Positions 1 to 5,742 of a DNA stretch of 5,884 nt are shown here, one piece after another (position 1 is the stretch's first letter; every line of letters begins with the position of its first letter). The stretch is taken from contig JACPFH010000252.1 of the NCBI GenBank assembly GCA_016183075.1, forward strand, positions 1 to 5,884, given 5' to 3'. The notes below the pieces were generated by a model. The model was given only the letters and a program-made list of their open reading frames with translations, was not told where the DNA came from and did not search any database. This DNA comes from Deltaproteobacteria bacterium (GTDB lineage: Bacteria > Desulfobacterota > Binatia > UBA9968). A program made the position numbers and the translations under genes.

Positions 1-282
1 CGCCTCACGGGCTCCGGCCTGCGCATGAGCAAGCGTTGCAAGTAGCGCTGCTAGACTGGCTCCCGCCAATACAGGTACTCCTGATGACAGGGCATAGAAA
101 ACAAAGGCTATGGCAAGGCCCTCCATACCAACTCGATACCGCCGTTCGCCAAGCTTCTCGATGGACCGAATTTCTGCCTCCACCTCCGCCACTTGCGCAC
201 GCAGCTCTGGGACAATAGCGCCTAGGTTTGGCTCAGAACTCAGTTCTCTTGCTCCGGTCTTGGGCGCAAACAGGGAGCGGGG
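1..282 (-). CDS. Partial hypothetical membrane protein, 5' end uncertain
   Basis: The minus strand is open from a TGA at 285-283 to the left edge, so the C-terminus lies outside the window. The translation has a charged, probably helical stretch (ELRAQVAEVEAEIRSIEKLG) followed by a Gly/Ala/Leu/Phe-rich hydrophobic part (GLAIAFVFYALSSGVPVLAG and on through SLAALLATLAHA). That could form one or two membrane segments. No ATG lies before the helix; possible starts are GTG at 192, GTG at 183 or ATG at 126, none with a clear ribosome binding site. The frame closes inside the tandem repeat at the left end of the transposase element. The gene may therefore have lost its 5' end to that insertion, or may start at one of the weak internal codons. 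I do not recognise the family. The amino-acid pattern is more protein-like than the overlapping plus-strand frames, but a non-coding stretch cannot be excluded. Confidence 0.4.
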
Positions 283-299
283 TCAGGAGCGGGGTCAGG
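276..299. repeat. Two tandem copies of a 12-bp unit at the element's left end
   Basis: AGCGGGGTCAGG occurs at 276-287 and again, directly abutting, at 288-299. The inner copy continues into the C at 300 and gives the 10-bp sequence that is inverted at the right end. A doubled terminal motif suggests slippage, nested insertion beside an earlier end, or a two-site recognition region for the transposase. Confidence 0.8.
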
Positions 300-344
300 C
301 GTGATGTTTGCTATTCATGCCTGCGCGTGGTAGATGCCAGCGGT

Positions 345-1304
345 ATGGCACGGCGCGTGCGGGTGGAGTATGCGGGGGCTCTGTATCACGTCATTACCCG
401 GGGGAATCAACGCCAAAGGATATTTCGTGATGATCGGGATCGAGAGAAGTATTTGGAAATTCTCTCAGGCCTTAAAAAGCAGTTTTCGTTTCGCATATCG
501 GCTTATGTGCTGATGTTGAACCATACACACTTACTTTTGCAGAGCGGTGAGGTTCCACTGTCCCGGATCATGCAGCGGTTGGGGAGCAGCTATACTCAGT
601 ATTTCAATCGCCGGCATAGGCAGGTGGGACATCTTTTTCAGGGTCGATATAAAGCGATTCTATGCGACAAGGACAGTTATTTGCTGGAGCTCACCCGCTA
701 TCTGCATTTAAATCCGGTGCGGGCCAAGGTGGTCAAAGAGCCCGGGGAGTATAAATGGAGCAGCTATGGCGGTTACGTGAGAAAGGGGCAAGGACAGCCA
801 TGGTTGGACAGCACGGAGGTGCTCGAACAGTTCAGTGGAAACGTTAACGAAGCAAGGAAGCATTATCGTCGGTTCGTATTGGAGGGGATAGGAGACGGGC
901 ACAAGGAAGAATACTATGACGTGTTGGAGGGGAGGTTTCTCGGGGACAAAGCATTTGCTGAGGAGATCAAGGCGAAAGCCGAGGTTCCGGGTTATGTGCG
1001 CATGAAAATAAAGCCTGAGGCGTTGCTTGAGGCCGCTTGTGCTGTGCTGGGACGGAGGAGAGCCGAGGTGGTGGGAGCCGGCAAAGATCGTGAGCGGGTG
1101 CGAGCCCGGGAGGCGATATGTTACATTGGGCGTAATTGTACGGAGCTTTCGGTGACCTTGCTTGCCAGACATCTTGGTGTGGATGCGACATGTGTAAGTC
1201 GGAGTGTGGCGCGGATGGAGAGCAGGCTCGGGATTGATAGAAGGCTAAGAAAGGTTGTTGACGAGATTGTCTCCGCGATGGAGAAGAGCAAATATCAGGC
1301 CTGA
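345..1304 (+). CDS. REP-associated tyrosine transposase (Y1_Tnp / HUH family)
   Basis: Predicted single-strand DNA transposase of 319 residues, acting through a 5'-phosphotyrosine intermediate. The N-terminal Y1 domain begins RRVRVEYAGALYHVITRGN (residues 3-21). The metal-binding HUH motif is in LNHTHLLLQ (H60 and H62, with Thr between). The conserved HLFQGRYKA box lies at about 96-104. The presumed nucleophile is Y119 in TRYLHLNPVRA, placed by analogy with E. coli RAYT Y115. The C-terminal third (about 220-319) is an extra domain. It contains a helix-turn-helix-like stretch, LLARHLGVDATCVSRSV at about 271-287, resembling DnaA domain IV-type extensions seen in some family members. The frame is open upstream to an ATG at 228, but the family begins at MARR, so ATG 345 is chosen. 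No strong ribosome binding site precedes it, suggesting poor expression. All key residues are present, so the gene looks intact. Confidence 0.9.
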   Translation: MARRVRVEYAGALYHVITRGNQRQRIFRDDRDREKYLEILSGLKKQFSFRISAYVLMLNHTHLLLQSGEVPLSRIMQRLGSSYTQYFNRRHRQVGHLFQGRYKAILCDKDSYLLELTRYLHLNPVRAKVVKEPGEYKWSSYGGYVRKGQGQPWLDSTEVLEQFSGNVNEARKHYRRFVLEGIGDGHKEEYYDVLEGRFLGDKAFAEEIKAKAEVPGYVRMKIKPEALLEAACAVLGRRRAEVVGAGKDRERVRAREAICYIGRNCTELSVTLLARHLGVDATCVSRSVARMESRLGIDRRLRKVVDEIVSAMEKSKYQA

Positions 1305-1309
1305 CCCCC
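1295..1309. repeat. Right-end inverted repeat containing the transposase stop codon
   Basis: TCAGGCCTGA at 1295-1304 is a perfect 10-bp palindrome. GCCTGACCCC at 1299-1308 is the exact inverse of 291-300. The TGA stop of the transposase (1302-1304) lies inside it, so coding sequence and element end overlap. This is an economical arrangement that supports the element's right boundary. Confidence 0.75.
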
Positions 1310-1314
1310 TTACC

Positions 1315-2010
1315 TTACTTTCCCTCTTCCCCGGATTTCTTTTCCGGAGAGGGGGAGAAGTCAAATTTGTACTCCAGGGAGAGCTTAGGTTTCCAGTAGT
1401 ACGGGAAGGGAATATCCGAGGAGGGGCGGCGTCGGAAAATGTCGCTGTAATCGTCTCCCGGCCGTGCAGGGGGCTGGTCACAGCAGCGGGGGTTGTACTC
1501 GTAAGAGCGCCGGAATTGGTAGGCTCCGGTCGGAGCTATGACTCGGAAGGCGGCTACCATGTCGCCGGACGGAAAGTTCTCATTGTCGATTTGTATATCT
1601 TGGGTGGCGCGAGCCGTGACGTCGAAAACTTCGTAAAAGGCGTCGTAGTAAATGGTTGCTTTGAAGCAGGCAACAACGCGCTTCCACTCGGCCGGTATAT
1701 TGTTGAGATCGACACTAAGAGACCGAAAGTTGAAGGCGGTGGACATATCCTGAACCAGTTGCGCCAGAGACAGGGACTGTTCGTTGGCATTTTTGGCAGC
1801 TTCCAGCAAGCGCCTTTCCTCATTCCGTTGGAGAAAACTGGCATCAATCGTCGGCTGATCGGTCAGCGAAGGATTGAAATTCGTCGTTGAGCCCGCCGGA
1901 GGCGGAAGGCAGTCAAATTCCATGATTTTGACGAGAGGCTTCTGAACATTAGCGTTCACAACAACTTCCTTTGTAAAATTCAGCTTACCGCGGGTGTATG
2001 TGTCAGGCAT
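1315..2010 (-). CDS. Hypothetical protein of 231 residues, unknown family
   Basis: The start is well supported: ATG at 2010 is preceded by GGAGG (2020-2016) with a five-base spacer. The protein starts MPDTYTRGKLNFTKEVVVNA and shows no signal peptide or membrane segment, so it is probably cytoplasmic. A likely helical stretch (about 59-90, rich in E, R, L, A and Q) follows a Pro/Thr-rich segment. The second half is rich in aromatic residues and looks beta-strand-like (for example VVACFKATIYYDAFYEVFDV). It has a CC pair at about 175 and ends in a charged, Lys/Glu-rich tail. I do not recognise a family and assign no function. Its stop codon lies six bases from the transposase element's right repeat, so its original downstream neighbour may have been displaced. 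An antisense frame at 1255-1890 is open but lacks comparable start signals. Confidence 0.7.
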   Translation of the reverse strand: MPDTYTRGKLNFTKEVVVNANVQKPLVKIMEFDCLPPPAGSTTNFNPSLTDQPTIDASFLQRNEERRLLEAAKNANEQSLSLAQLVQDMSTAFNFRSLSVDLNNIPAEWKRVVACFKATIYYDAFYEVFDVTARATQDIQIDNENFPSGDMVAAFRVIAPTGAYQFRRSYEYNPRCCDQPPARPGDDYSDIFRRRPSSDIPFPYYWKPKLSLEYKFDFSPSPEKKSGEEGK

Positions 2011-2074
2011 CGAATCCTCCGGGATTTTTTGACCTGAAAAAGTTTTCGGACCGGATTTCTGCCGCTATCCGCGT

Positions 2075-2103
2075 ATCGTAGCTTGCTTCAGGGGTAGGTG
2101 CAA
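2075..2103 (-). promoter_or_regulatory. Possible sigma70-like promoter for the 231-residue gene
   Basis: Read on the minus strand, TTGCAC (2103-2098) and TACGAT (2080-2075) are separated by exactly 17 bases. The -10 matches TATAAT at four of six positions and the -35 matches at three. The predicted start of transcription would leave a leader of roughly 60 bases before the ATG at 2010. The match is only moderate, and it is supported mainly by spacing and position. Confidence 0.35.
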
Positions 2104-2105
2104 CG

Positions 2106-2124
2106 GTCGCGTAACCGACGCGAC
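2106..2124. promoter_or_regulatory. Perfect 7-bp dyad next to the possible promoter
   Basis: GTCGCGT (2106-2112) and ACGCGAC (2118-2124) are perfect inverted arms around AACCG. No T-run follows on either strand, so it is a poor intrinsic terminator. It lies between two minus-strand genes, just upstream of the proposed -35 at 2098-2103. It could be an operator for a dimeric regulator, or a remnant mRNA hairpin downstream of the carboxyltransferase gene. Confidence 0.4.
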
Positions 2125-2195
2125 TTCCGCTGCCGGCCAGGGGATATGGGACGTTGTTGACTATGTTGACAAACTTTTCTGGGAGGCATTGAATG

Positions 2196-3578
2196 TCAGC
2201 GGTCGATGGTGCTCGGGCCTTTGGAGGTGTCCGGTCTCTTCTCCAGGATGAGCGAGAGGTCGGGTCTCTGGATCCGGATCTGGCTGCAATTCGACCGCTT
2301 GGCCAGTTCCTCGATCAACGCAACCACGGGCTGTGTCCCGCTCAAGTATTCTTTCGGCGCGCCGGCCGCGCGCATGGCCTCGATTTCGTCTTTGGTCAAG
2401 AGCCATCGAAGCAGCAGCTCCTCGTCAGAAACTCCAGGCCCTCCCAGTTTACTACGTAAGTCCTCAACGGACGGCTCGTAGGGCTCCCAACGCGCCAGCT
2501 CCTTGGCGCGAGGTCGATCCAGGATCCTGTCCTTCACATCGGGGTCCATGGACGAACTCCCTTCTTCGCCGCACTGCCCCAGGGCGTATTTGATAACCTG
2601 GTCCGTGACCTCCTTGTACCGCTCCCCAACGATGACGTTGATCGCCGCTTGGCTTCCGACATATTGGGAGAGCGGCGTGACCATGCTGGGGTATCCGAAA
2701 TCGGCACGGACGCGCACGGCCTCCTTCAAAGCCTCTTCCAACCGATCCTGCAACCCCACCCGGCGCAGCTGGTGGCCGAGATTTGAGATCATCCCTCCGG
2801 GCACCTGGTGAAGGTATTGAGAATAGTCGTATTCGACCGGCATCCCGGTTGGAAAGCCCTCCCGCTTTGCGATGAACGTGAAGTGCTCCACTACTGGCTT
2901 GACCACCGCTTCGTCAATCGCCGGCGTATAACCGAGCGCGCGAGCGTTCCTGGCGATATTGAATACGGAAGGGTTGGAAGCGGAATTGGCCAGCGGAGGA
3001 ATGGCGGTGTTGATCGACTTGATGCCGAGCTTGATGGCTTCCAGGCAACACAGCGGGCCGAGGCCCGTGCATAGACGGGGCACCCCGAGCGAAGCGGCTT
3101 CGCGAGTCTTCCGAGCATAATATTCATCGCTGTGTTTGGGTGAAATGGAAAATATGAGGTTCACGATGGGTTCAAGCCCAACTTCCCGGGCGGTCTGGAC
3201 CTTGCGCTGCCATCCGGAAAAATCGTTCCACTCCTCCGATATCCGGGCTTGTCTGATTCCATTGGCAGCCATACGCTCTAGAAAGACTCGGTACATCGAC
3301 AGCGGGTTGAACCCGAACGTATTGACCCTGCCCGCAATTACTCTGAGAGGGGTTTTTGTGATCCGTTTCGCAACGAGCCGGACCCGCTCCCAGGGGTCCT
3401 CCTTCAGCTCACGGACGCACTTTTTGAGGTGAGAGCCGGATATGAGCTCCATCGCCTCAAACCCTGCCTGATCCATCCGCTCCGCGATCGGCAGCATCAT
3501 GCCCGTGGTCATCCCTTCAGCCCAAAGGCTTTGATGTCCGTCGCGCAGCGTTGTGTCAACAAAACTGATCTCGCTCAT
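2196..3578 (-). CDS. OadA/PycB-like carboxyltransferase homologue, internally deleted
   Basis: A 460-residue member of the HMGL-like / pyruvate-oxaloacetate carboxyltransferase superfamily. This family normally moves a carboxyl group between carboxybiotin and an acyl or keto acid. Family marks seen: DTTLRDGHQS at 8-17 (metal-ligand Asp D8), ISPKHSDEYY at 145-154, VPGGMISNL at 259-267, and YPSMVTPLSQYVGSQA at 296-311, including the Thr (T301) equivalent to the catalytic Thr of pyruvate carboxylase. GERYKEV follows at 318-324. No biotin (MKM) domain is present. The last ~45 residues (LIEELAKRSNCSQIRIQRPD) resemble the helix-linker that precedes biotin carrier domains, so the carrier would be a separate protein. 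Oddity: at C170-T171 about 35 residues expected in relatives (carboxylated-Lys strand through the HxH metal ligands) are missing in frame. Activity is therefore doubtful. ATG 3578 is chosen because GGAGG (3592-3588) precedes it and the promoter lies just upstream; an in-frame ATG at 3605 lacks a binding site. Confidence 0.85.
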   Translation of the reverse strand: MSEISFVDTTLRDGHQSLWAEGMTTGMMLPIAERMDQAGFEAMELISGSHLKKCVRELKEDPWERVRLVAKRITKTPLRVIAGRVNTFGFNPLSMYRVFLERMAANGIRQARISEEWNDFSGWQRKVQTAREVGLEPIVNLIFSISPKHSDEYYARKTREAASLGVPRLCTGLGPLCCLEAIKLGIKSINTAIPPLANSASNPSVFNIARNARALGYTPAIDEAVVKPVVEHFTFIAKREGFPTGMPVEYDYSQYLHQVPGGMISNLGHQLRRVGLQDRLEEALKEAVRVRADFGYPSMVTPLSQYVGSQAAINVIVGERYKEVTDQVIKYALGQCGEEGSSSMDPDVKDRILDRPRAKELARWEPYEPSVEDLRSKLGGPGVSDEELLLRWLLTKDEIEAMRAAGAPKEYLSGTQPVVALIEELAKRSNCSQIRIQRPDLSLILEKRPDTSKGPSTIDR

Positions 3579-3612
3579 GTTTGCTTCCCTCCGCCCCGCT
3601 TCCATGTGGCCG

Positions 3613-3641
3613 AATCTAAATTTCGCTTTCCCAAATGTCAA
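3613..3641 (-). promoter_or_regulatory. Sigma70-type promoter of the carboxyltransferase gene
   Basis: On the minus strand a perfect TTGACA (3641-3636) is followed after 17 bases by TAGATT (3618-3613), a four-of-six match to TATAAT. Transcription would begin near 3606. This gives a leader of about 28 bases holding the GGAGG at 3592-3588, and it supports translation from 3578 rather than from the upstream ATG. Confidence 0.65.
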
Positions 3642-3718
3642 TCTCGCTGCGGCCGGTTGTCCGCTGCTCCGTCCATGTTCCGCTCCGGGAGCCCGCTCAG
3701 CCCACAGCGACCGGGGGG

Positions 3719-3740
3719 GCGCGAGCGAGGCTGCGGACGT
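3719..3740 (+). repeat. 22-bp repeat, copy upstream of the isomerase gene
   Basis: The 22 bases 3719-3740 (GCGCGAGCGAGGCTGCGGAC followed by GT) recur exactly at 5809-5830. The preceding CGACCG + G-run (3708-3721) also recurs with one mismatch at 5785-5798. The copies lie in the same orientation on either side of the isomerase gene. Likely a dispersed intergenic repeat of this genome. Confidence 0.8.
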
Positions 3741-3765
3741 AGTAATATGTAGGGTGGTGCAGACC

Positions 3766-3856
3766 TTGACCATTTTGAACTGTTTGAACGTTTGGAACGT
3801 TTTGAACGCCGAACCGGTTCAAGCCGTTCAAGTCGTTCAAATCGTTCAACCGGTCG
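3766..3856. repeat. TTGAAC / GTTCAA inverted array with 9-bp period
   Basis: TTGAAC-type hexamers start at 3775, 3784, 3793 (one mismatch, TGGAAC) and 3802. Their inverses GTTCAA start at 3817, 3826, 3835 and 3844. All steps are exactly 9 bp and the two halves are symmetric about base 3812. TTGACC at 3766 extends the series, and GACC 3768-3771 pairs with GGTC 3853-3856. In RNA or single-stranded DNA this would give a stem of about 40 bp with a 9-base loop, since part of the three-base spacers also pairs. It sits between two divergent genes. The role is unknown; 9 bp is not a helical repeat, so a hairpin or dispersed repeat seems likelier than one-face operator sites. Confidence 0.85.
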
Positions 3857-3879
3857 GCCTGAACACATCGGCTGTGGTT

Positions 3880-3902
3880 CAAAGCAGGGACGCTTTGTTT
3901 TT
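3880..3902 (+). terminator. Weak terminator- or attenuator-like hairpin ahead of the isomerase
   Basis: CAAAGC (3880-3885) and GCTTTG (3892-3897) form a 6-bp stem with a 6-base loop, followed at once by five Ts (3898-3902). It precedes the proposed isomerase start by about 50 bases. The stem is short and A/T-rich, so termination would be weak. It may close transcription arising in the repeat array, act as a leader attenuator, or be chance. Confidence 0.3.
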
Positions 3903-3940
3903 CGGTCAGATGCTGCTAATTTTTGTGTCGGCTCGATCGA

Positions 3941-3957
3941 AAAGGGAGAGACCATTG
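3941..3957 (+). promoter_or_regulatory. Ribosome binding site and TTG start of the isomerase
   Basis: The purine run AAAGGGAGAG (3941-3950) places GGGAG six bases before an in-frame TTG at 3955. The in-frame alternatives ATG 3910 and GTG 3925 have no such site, and the much earlier ATG 3553 would translate the repeat array and overlap the divergent gene. Confidence 0.5.
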
Positions 3958-5679
3958 GTTGGCGAGCTAGCGAGTCAGGCGTACGCATTGGGCGCTGCCG
4001 GCGCGGAGGTTCAAGCCGGACTTGACGAGTGGCGCGAACAGGGGAAGGTGCGCCGGCTATGGCAGGGCGATAGGTCGCTCTGGACCGGCGCGGACGAGGA
4101 CCAGTGGCTTGGCTGGCTTCACGCCCTGGAGAGGCAGCGTGATCATCCGGAGAACCTGCAGCATCTCGCCGAGGACGTAAGGCAGGCAGGCATCAAGCGT
4201 GCTTTGCTCCTCGGCATGGGAGGCTCAAGCCTATGCCCCGAACTTATGGCCGAGACCTTCGGTCCGGCTTCCGATTTTCCCCGCCTTCTGGTTCTCGACT
4301 CCACGGTGCCGGCGCAAGTGAAGGACTTTGAAAGGCAGATCGATCTTAAGGACACGCTGTTTATCGTTTCCTCAAAGTCGGGCGGGACGACGGAAACGCG
4401 GGTGCTCGAGCAATACTTCTTCGCGCGCGCCGAAGCGCTCTTCGGCAAAGACCGGGCCGGCTCCCGCTTTATCGCGATCACCGATCCGGGAACGAAGCTG
4501 CACAAACAAGCCGAAAGCAATCGGTTCCGCCATGTCGTTCACGGCGAGCCGGATATTGGCGGGCGCTATTCGGCCCTGTCGAATTTCGGCATGGCGCCTG
4601 CCGCGATCATGGGTGTCAATGTGCCGAACTTTCTCGATCGCGCCGAAATCATGGTGCGCTCGTGCGCTTCTTCTGTTCCACCCGAGGCCAATCCCGCGGT
4701 GGTGTTGGGGGTGATCCTGGGTACGCTCGGGCGCCGCGGGGTGGACAAGGTCACTTTTGTGACCTCGCCAGCCATCGCGGCTTTGTCACGCTGGCTCGAG
4801 CAGCTTGTGGCGGAGTCGACGGGCAAGCGGGGCAAGGGCCTCGTTCCCATTGCGGGCGAGGAAGTCGGCCCGCCGGGGGTTTACGGCAAGGATCGGCTGT
4901 TCGTCTATCTCAGACTAAACGGCGGATCTTCTGTGGAGCACGATCGCGCGGTTGCGGCGCTCGAGAAAGCCGGGCACCCGGTGGTTAGGATTCATCTTGA
5001 GGAGACGATGAATTTGGGACAGGAATTTTTTCGCTGGGAAATGGCCACCGCGGTGGCAGGCTCGGTGCTCGGTATCAACCCCTTCGACCAGCCGGACGTA
5101 GAGGCGAGCAAAGCGGCGACCCGAAAGCTCGCGGAGGATTACGAGCGGACGGGGAGACTACCCGAGGAGGTGCCGCTTGCAAGCGAGGAAGGTTTGAGCC
5201 TTCATGTTGATCCGCAAAATGGCGCAGCAGTGGCTCCTGCGCGCGCGAAGGGCCTGGAAGCAGTGCTCGCGGCGCACCTCGGCCGAATTCGTCCGGGCGA
5301 CTACTTCGCCATCAACGCGTATGTGGCGAGGAACCCGGCAAACCGCAAAGAGCTAGAGGCCATTCGCCACGCGGTGCGCGACGCCAAACGAGTAGCGACG
5401 ACGTTGGGCTTCGGTCCCCGCTTCCTCCATTCCACGGGGCAACTCCATAAGGGCGGTCCCGATAGCGGGGTCTTTTTGCAGGTCACTGCCGACGATGCGG
5501 AGGATCTTCCCATCCCCGGTCAGAAATACACCTTCGGGGTGCTCAAGCGATTTCAAGCCCAGGGCGACTTTGCAGTGCTCGCGGAGCGCGGCAGGCGGCT
5601 CCTTCGGGTGCATCTCGGCCCGGAGGTGTCGTCTGGCCTGGGTCGTCTCGGTGAGATCGTGCGCGGCGCGCTTAGCTGA
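3955..5679 (+). CDS. pgi: Glucose-6-phosphate isomerase, transaldolase-fusion type
   Basis: Interconverts glucose-6-phosphate and fructose-6-phosphate in the cytoplasm (glycolysis/gluconeogenesis, EC 5.3.1.9). With the TTG 3955 start it has 574 residues. Motifs in order: LLLGMGGSSLCPE (84-96); the phosphate-binding VSSKSGGTTET (138-148); DIGGRYSALSNFGMAP (200-215, first PGI signature); AESTGKRGKG (286-295) with the conserved Glu E287; GSVLGINPFDQPDVEASK (369-386, second PGI signature, ending in the active-site Lys K386); and FLHSTGQLHKGGPDSG (490-505). The wording of these motifs matches the C-terminal half of bifunctional transaldolase/isomerase proteins rather than E. coli Pgi. No transaldolase coding is present upstream, so this is a stand-alone version. 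The upstream neighbour is divergent, and no partner gene follows within the window. Start is uncertain (ATG 3910 possible); function is secure from the motifs. Confidence 0.92.
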   Translation: MVGELASQAYALGAAGAEVQAGLDEWREQGKVRRLWQGDRSLWTGADEDQWLGWLHALERQRDHPENLQHLAEDVRQAGIKRALLLGMGGSSLCPELMAETFGPASDFPRLLVLDSTVPAQVKDFERQIDLKDTLFIVSSKSGGTTETRVLEQYFFARAEALFGKDRAGSRFIAITDPGTKLHKQAESNRFRHVVHGEPDIGGRYSALSNFGMAPAAIMGVNVPNFLDRAEIMVRSCASSVPPEANPAVVLGVILGTLGRRGVDKVTFVTSPAIAALSRWLEQLVAESTGKRGKGLVPIAGEEVGPPGVYGKDRLFVYLRLNGGSSVEHDRAVAALEKAGHPVVRIHLEETMNLGQEFFRWEMATAVAGSVLGINPFDQPDVEASKAATRKLAEDYERTGRLPEEVPLASEEGLSLHVDPQNGAAVAPARAKGLEAVLAAHLGRIRPGDYFAINAYVARNPANRKELEAIRHAVRDAKRVATTLGFGPRFLHSTGQLHKGGPDSGVFLQVTADDAEDLPIPGQKYTFGVLKRFQAQGDFAVLAERGRRLLRVHLGPEVSSGLGRLGEIVRGALS

Positions 5680-5686
5680 GCGCCAC

Positions 5687-5698
5687 GGGAGCGCTCCC
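5687..5698. other. 12-bp palindrome just after the isomerase stop codon
   Basis: GGGAGCGCTCCC is a perfect palindrome seven bases beyond the TGA at 5677-5679. As RNA it would form only about four pairs around a 4-base loop and no T-run follows, so it is at best a weak pause or processing site. Confidence 0.35.
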
Positions 5699-5742
5699 TT
5701 GAGGAGGACTTCAAACGAAACGACCACACTTTTGCTTCGAAG

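Larger units (their letters stand above)
274..1309 (+). mobile_element. REP-associated tyrosine transposase (RAYT / IS200-like) unit
   Basis: This is a single-gene element about 1.04 kb long. The left end carries GGGGTCAGGC at 291-300 and the right end carries its exact inverse GCCTGACCCC at 1299-1308. The enclosed gene encodes a Y1/HUH transposase. Elements of this class move as single-stranded DNA and make no target duplications, so none are expected and none were seen. From memory of the family, GGGGTCAGGC-type ends are common beside Y1 transposases in Desulfobacterota-like and related genomes. The exact outer boundaries are inferred from the inverted repeats. The left boundary could be 274 (including both tandem copies) or 291. 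Confidence 0.7.

Noticed and set aside
1319..1357. Intrinsic terminator formed by CCGGA / TCCGG and flanking pyrimidine-purine arms
   Set aside because: The hairpin is imperfect with G-U pairs and lies inside the 3' coding end of the unknown gene. No T-run follows on the transcribed minus strand.
1255..1890. A plus-strand open frame of 211 codons antisense to the unknown gene
   Set aside because: It starts inside the transposase gene, has no ribosome binding site, and its product looks like low-order shadow coding. The minus-strand frame has GGAGG five bases before its ATG.
2156..2170. GTTGAC twice at a 9-bp step, recalling the 9-bp array near 3800
   Set aside because: Only two units, a different hexamer and no inverted partner; too little to distinguish from chance.
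2011..2195. A separate biotin carrier gene after the carboxyltransferase
   Set aside because: No frame on the minus strand shows an MKM-type biotinylation motif or a long enough reading frame.
3579..3773. N-terminal extension of the carboxyltransferase to 3773 or 3605
   Set aside because: The family starts next to the DTTLRDG motif, and the TTGACA-17-TAGATT promoter lies within the extension. Only ATG 3578 has a GGAGG at suitable spacing.
3766..3856. A CRISPR array
   Set aside because: The units are 6-9 bp with 3-bp spacers and switch orientation at a central axis. There are no 25-40 bp repeats or unique spacers.
3553..3954. N-terminal extension of the isomerase to ATG 3553
   Set aside because: It would overlap the 5' end of the divergent gene and translate its promoter and the 9-bp repeat array into tripeptide repeats. 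It contains no isomerase or transaldolase motif.
4143..4988. Several open frames of about 94-128 codons within the isomerase gene on both strands
   Set aside because: They are shadows of the isomerase reading frame, which carries all the conserved motifs.
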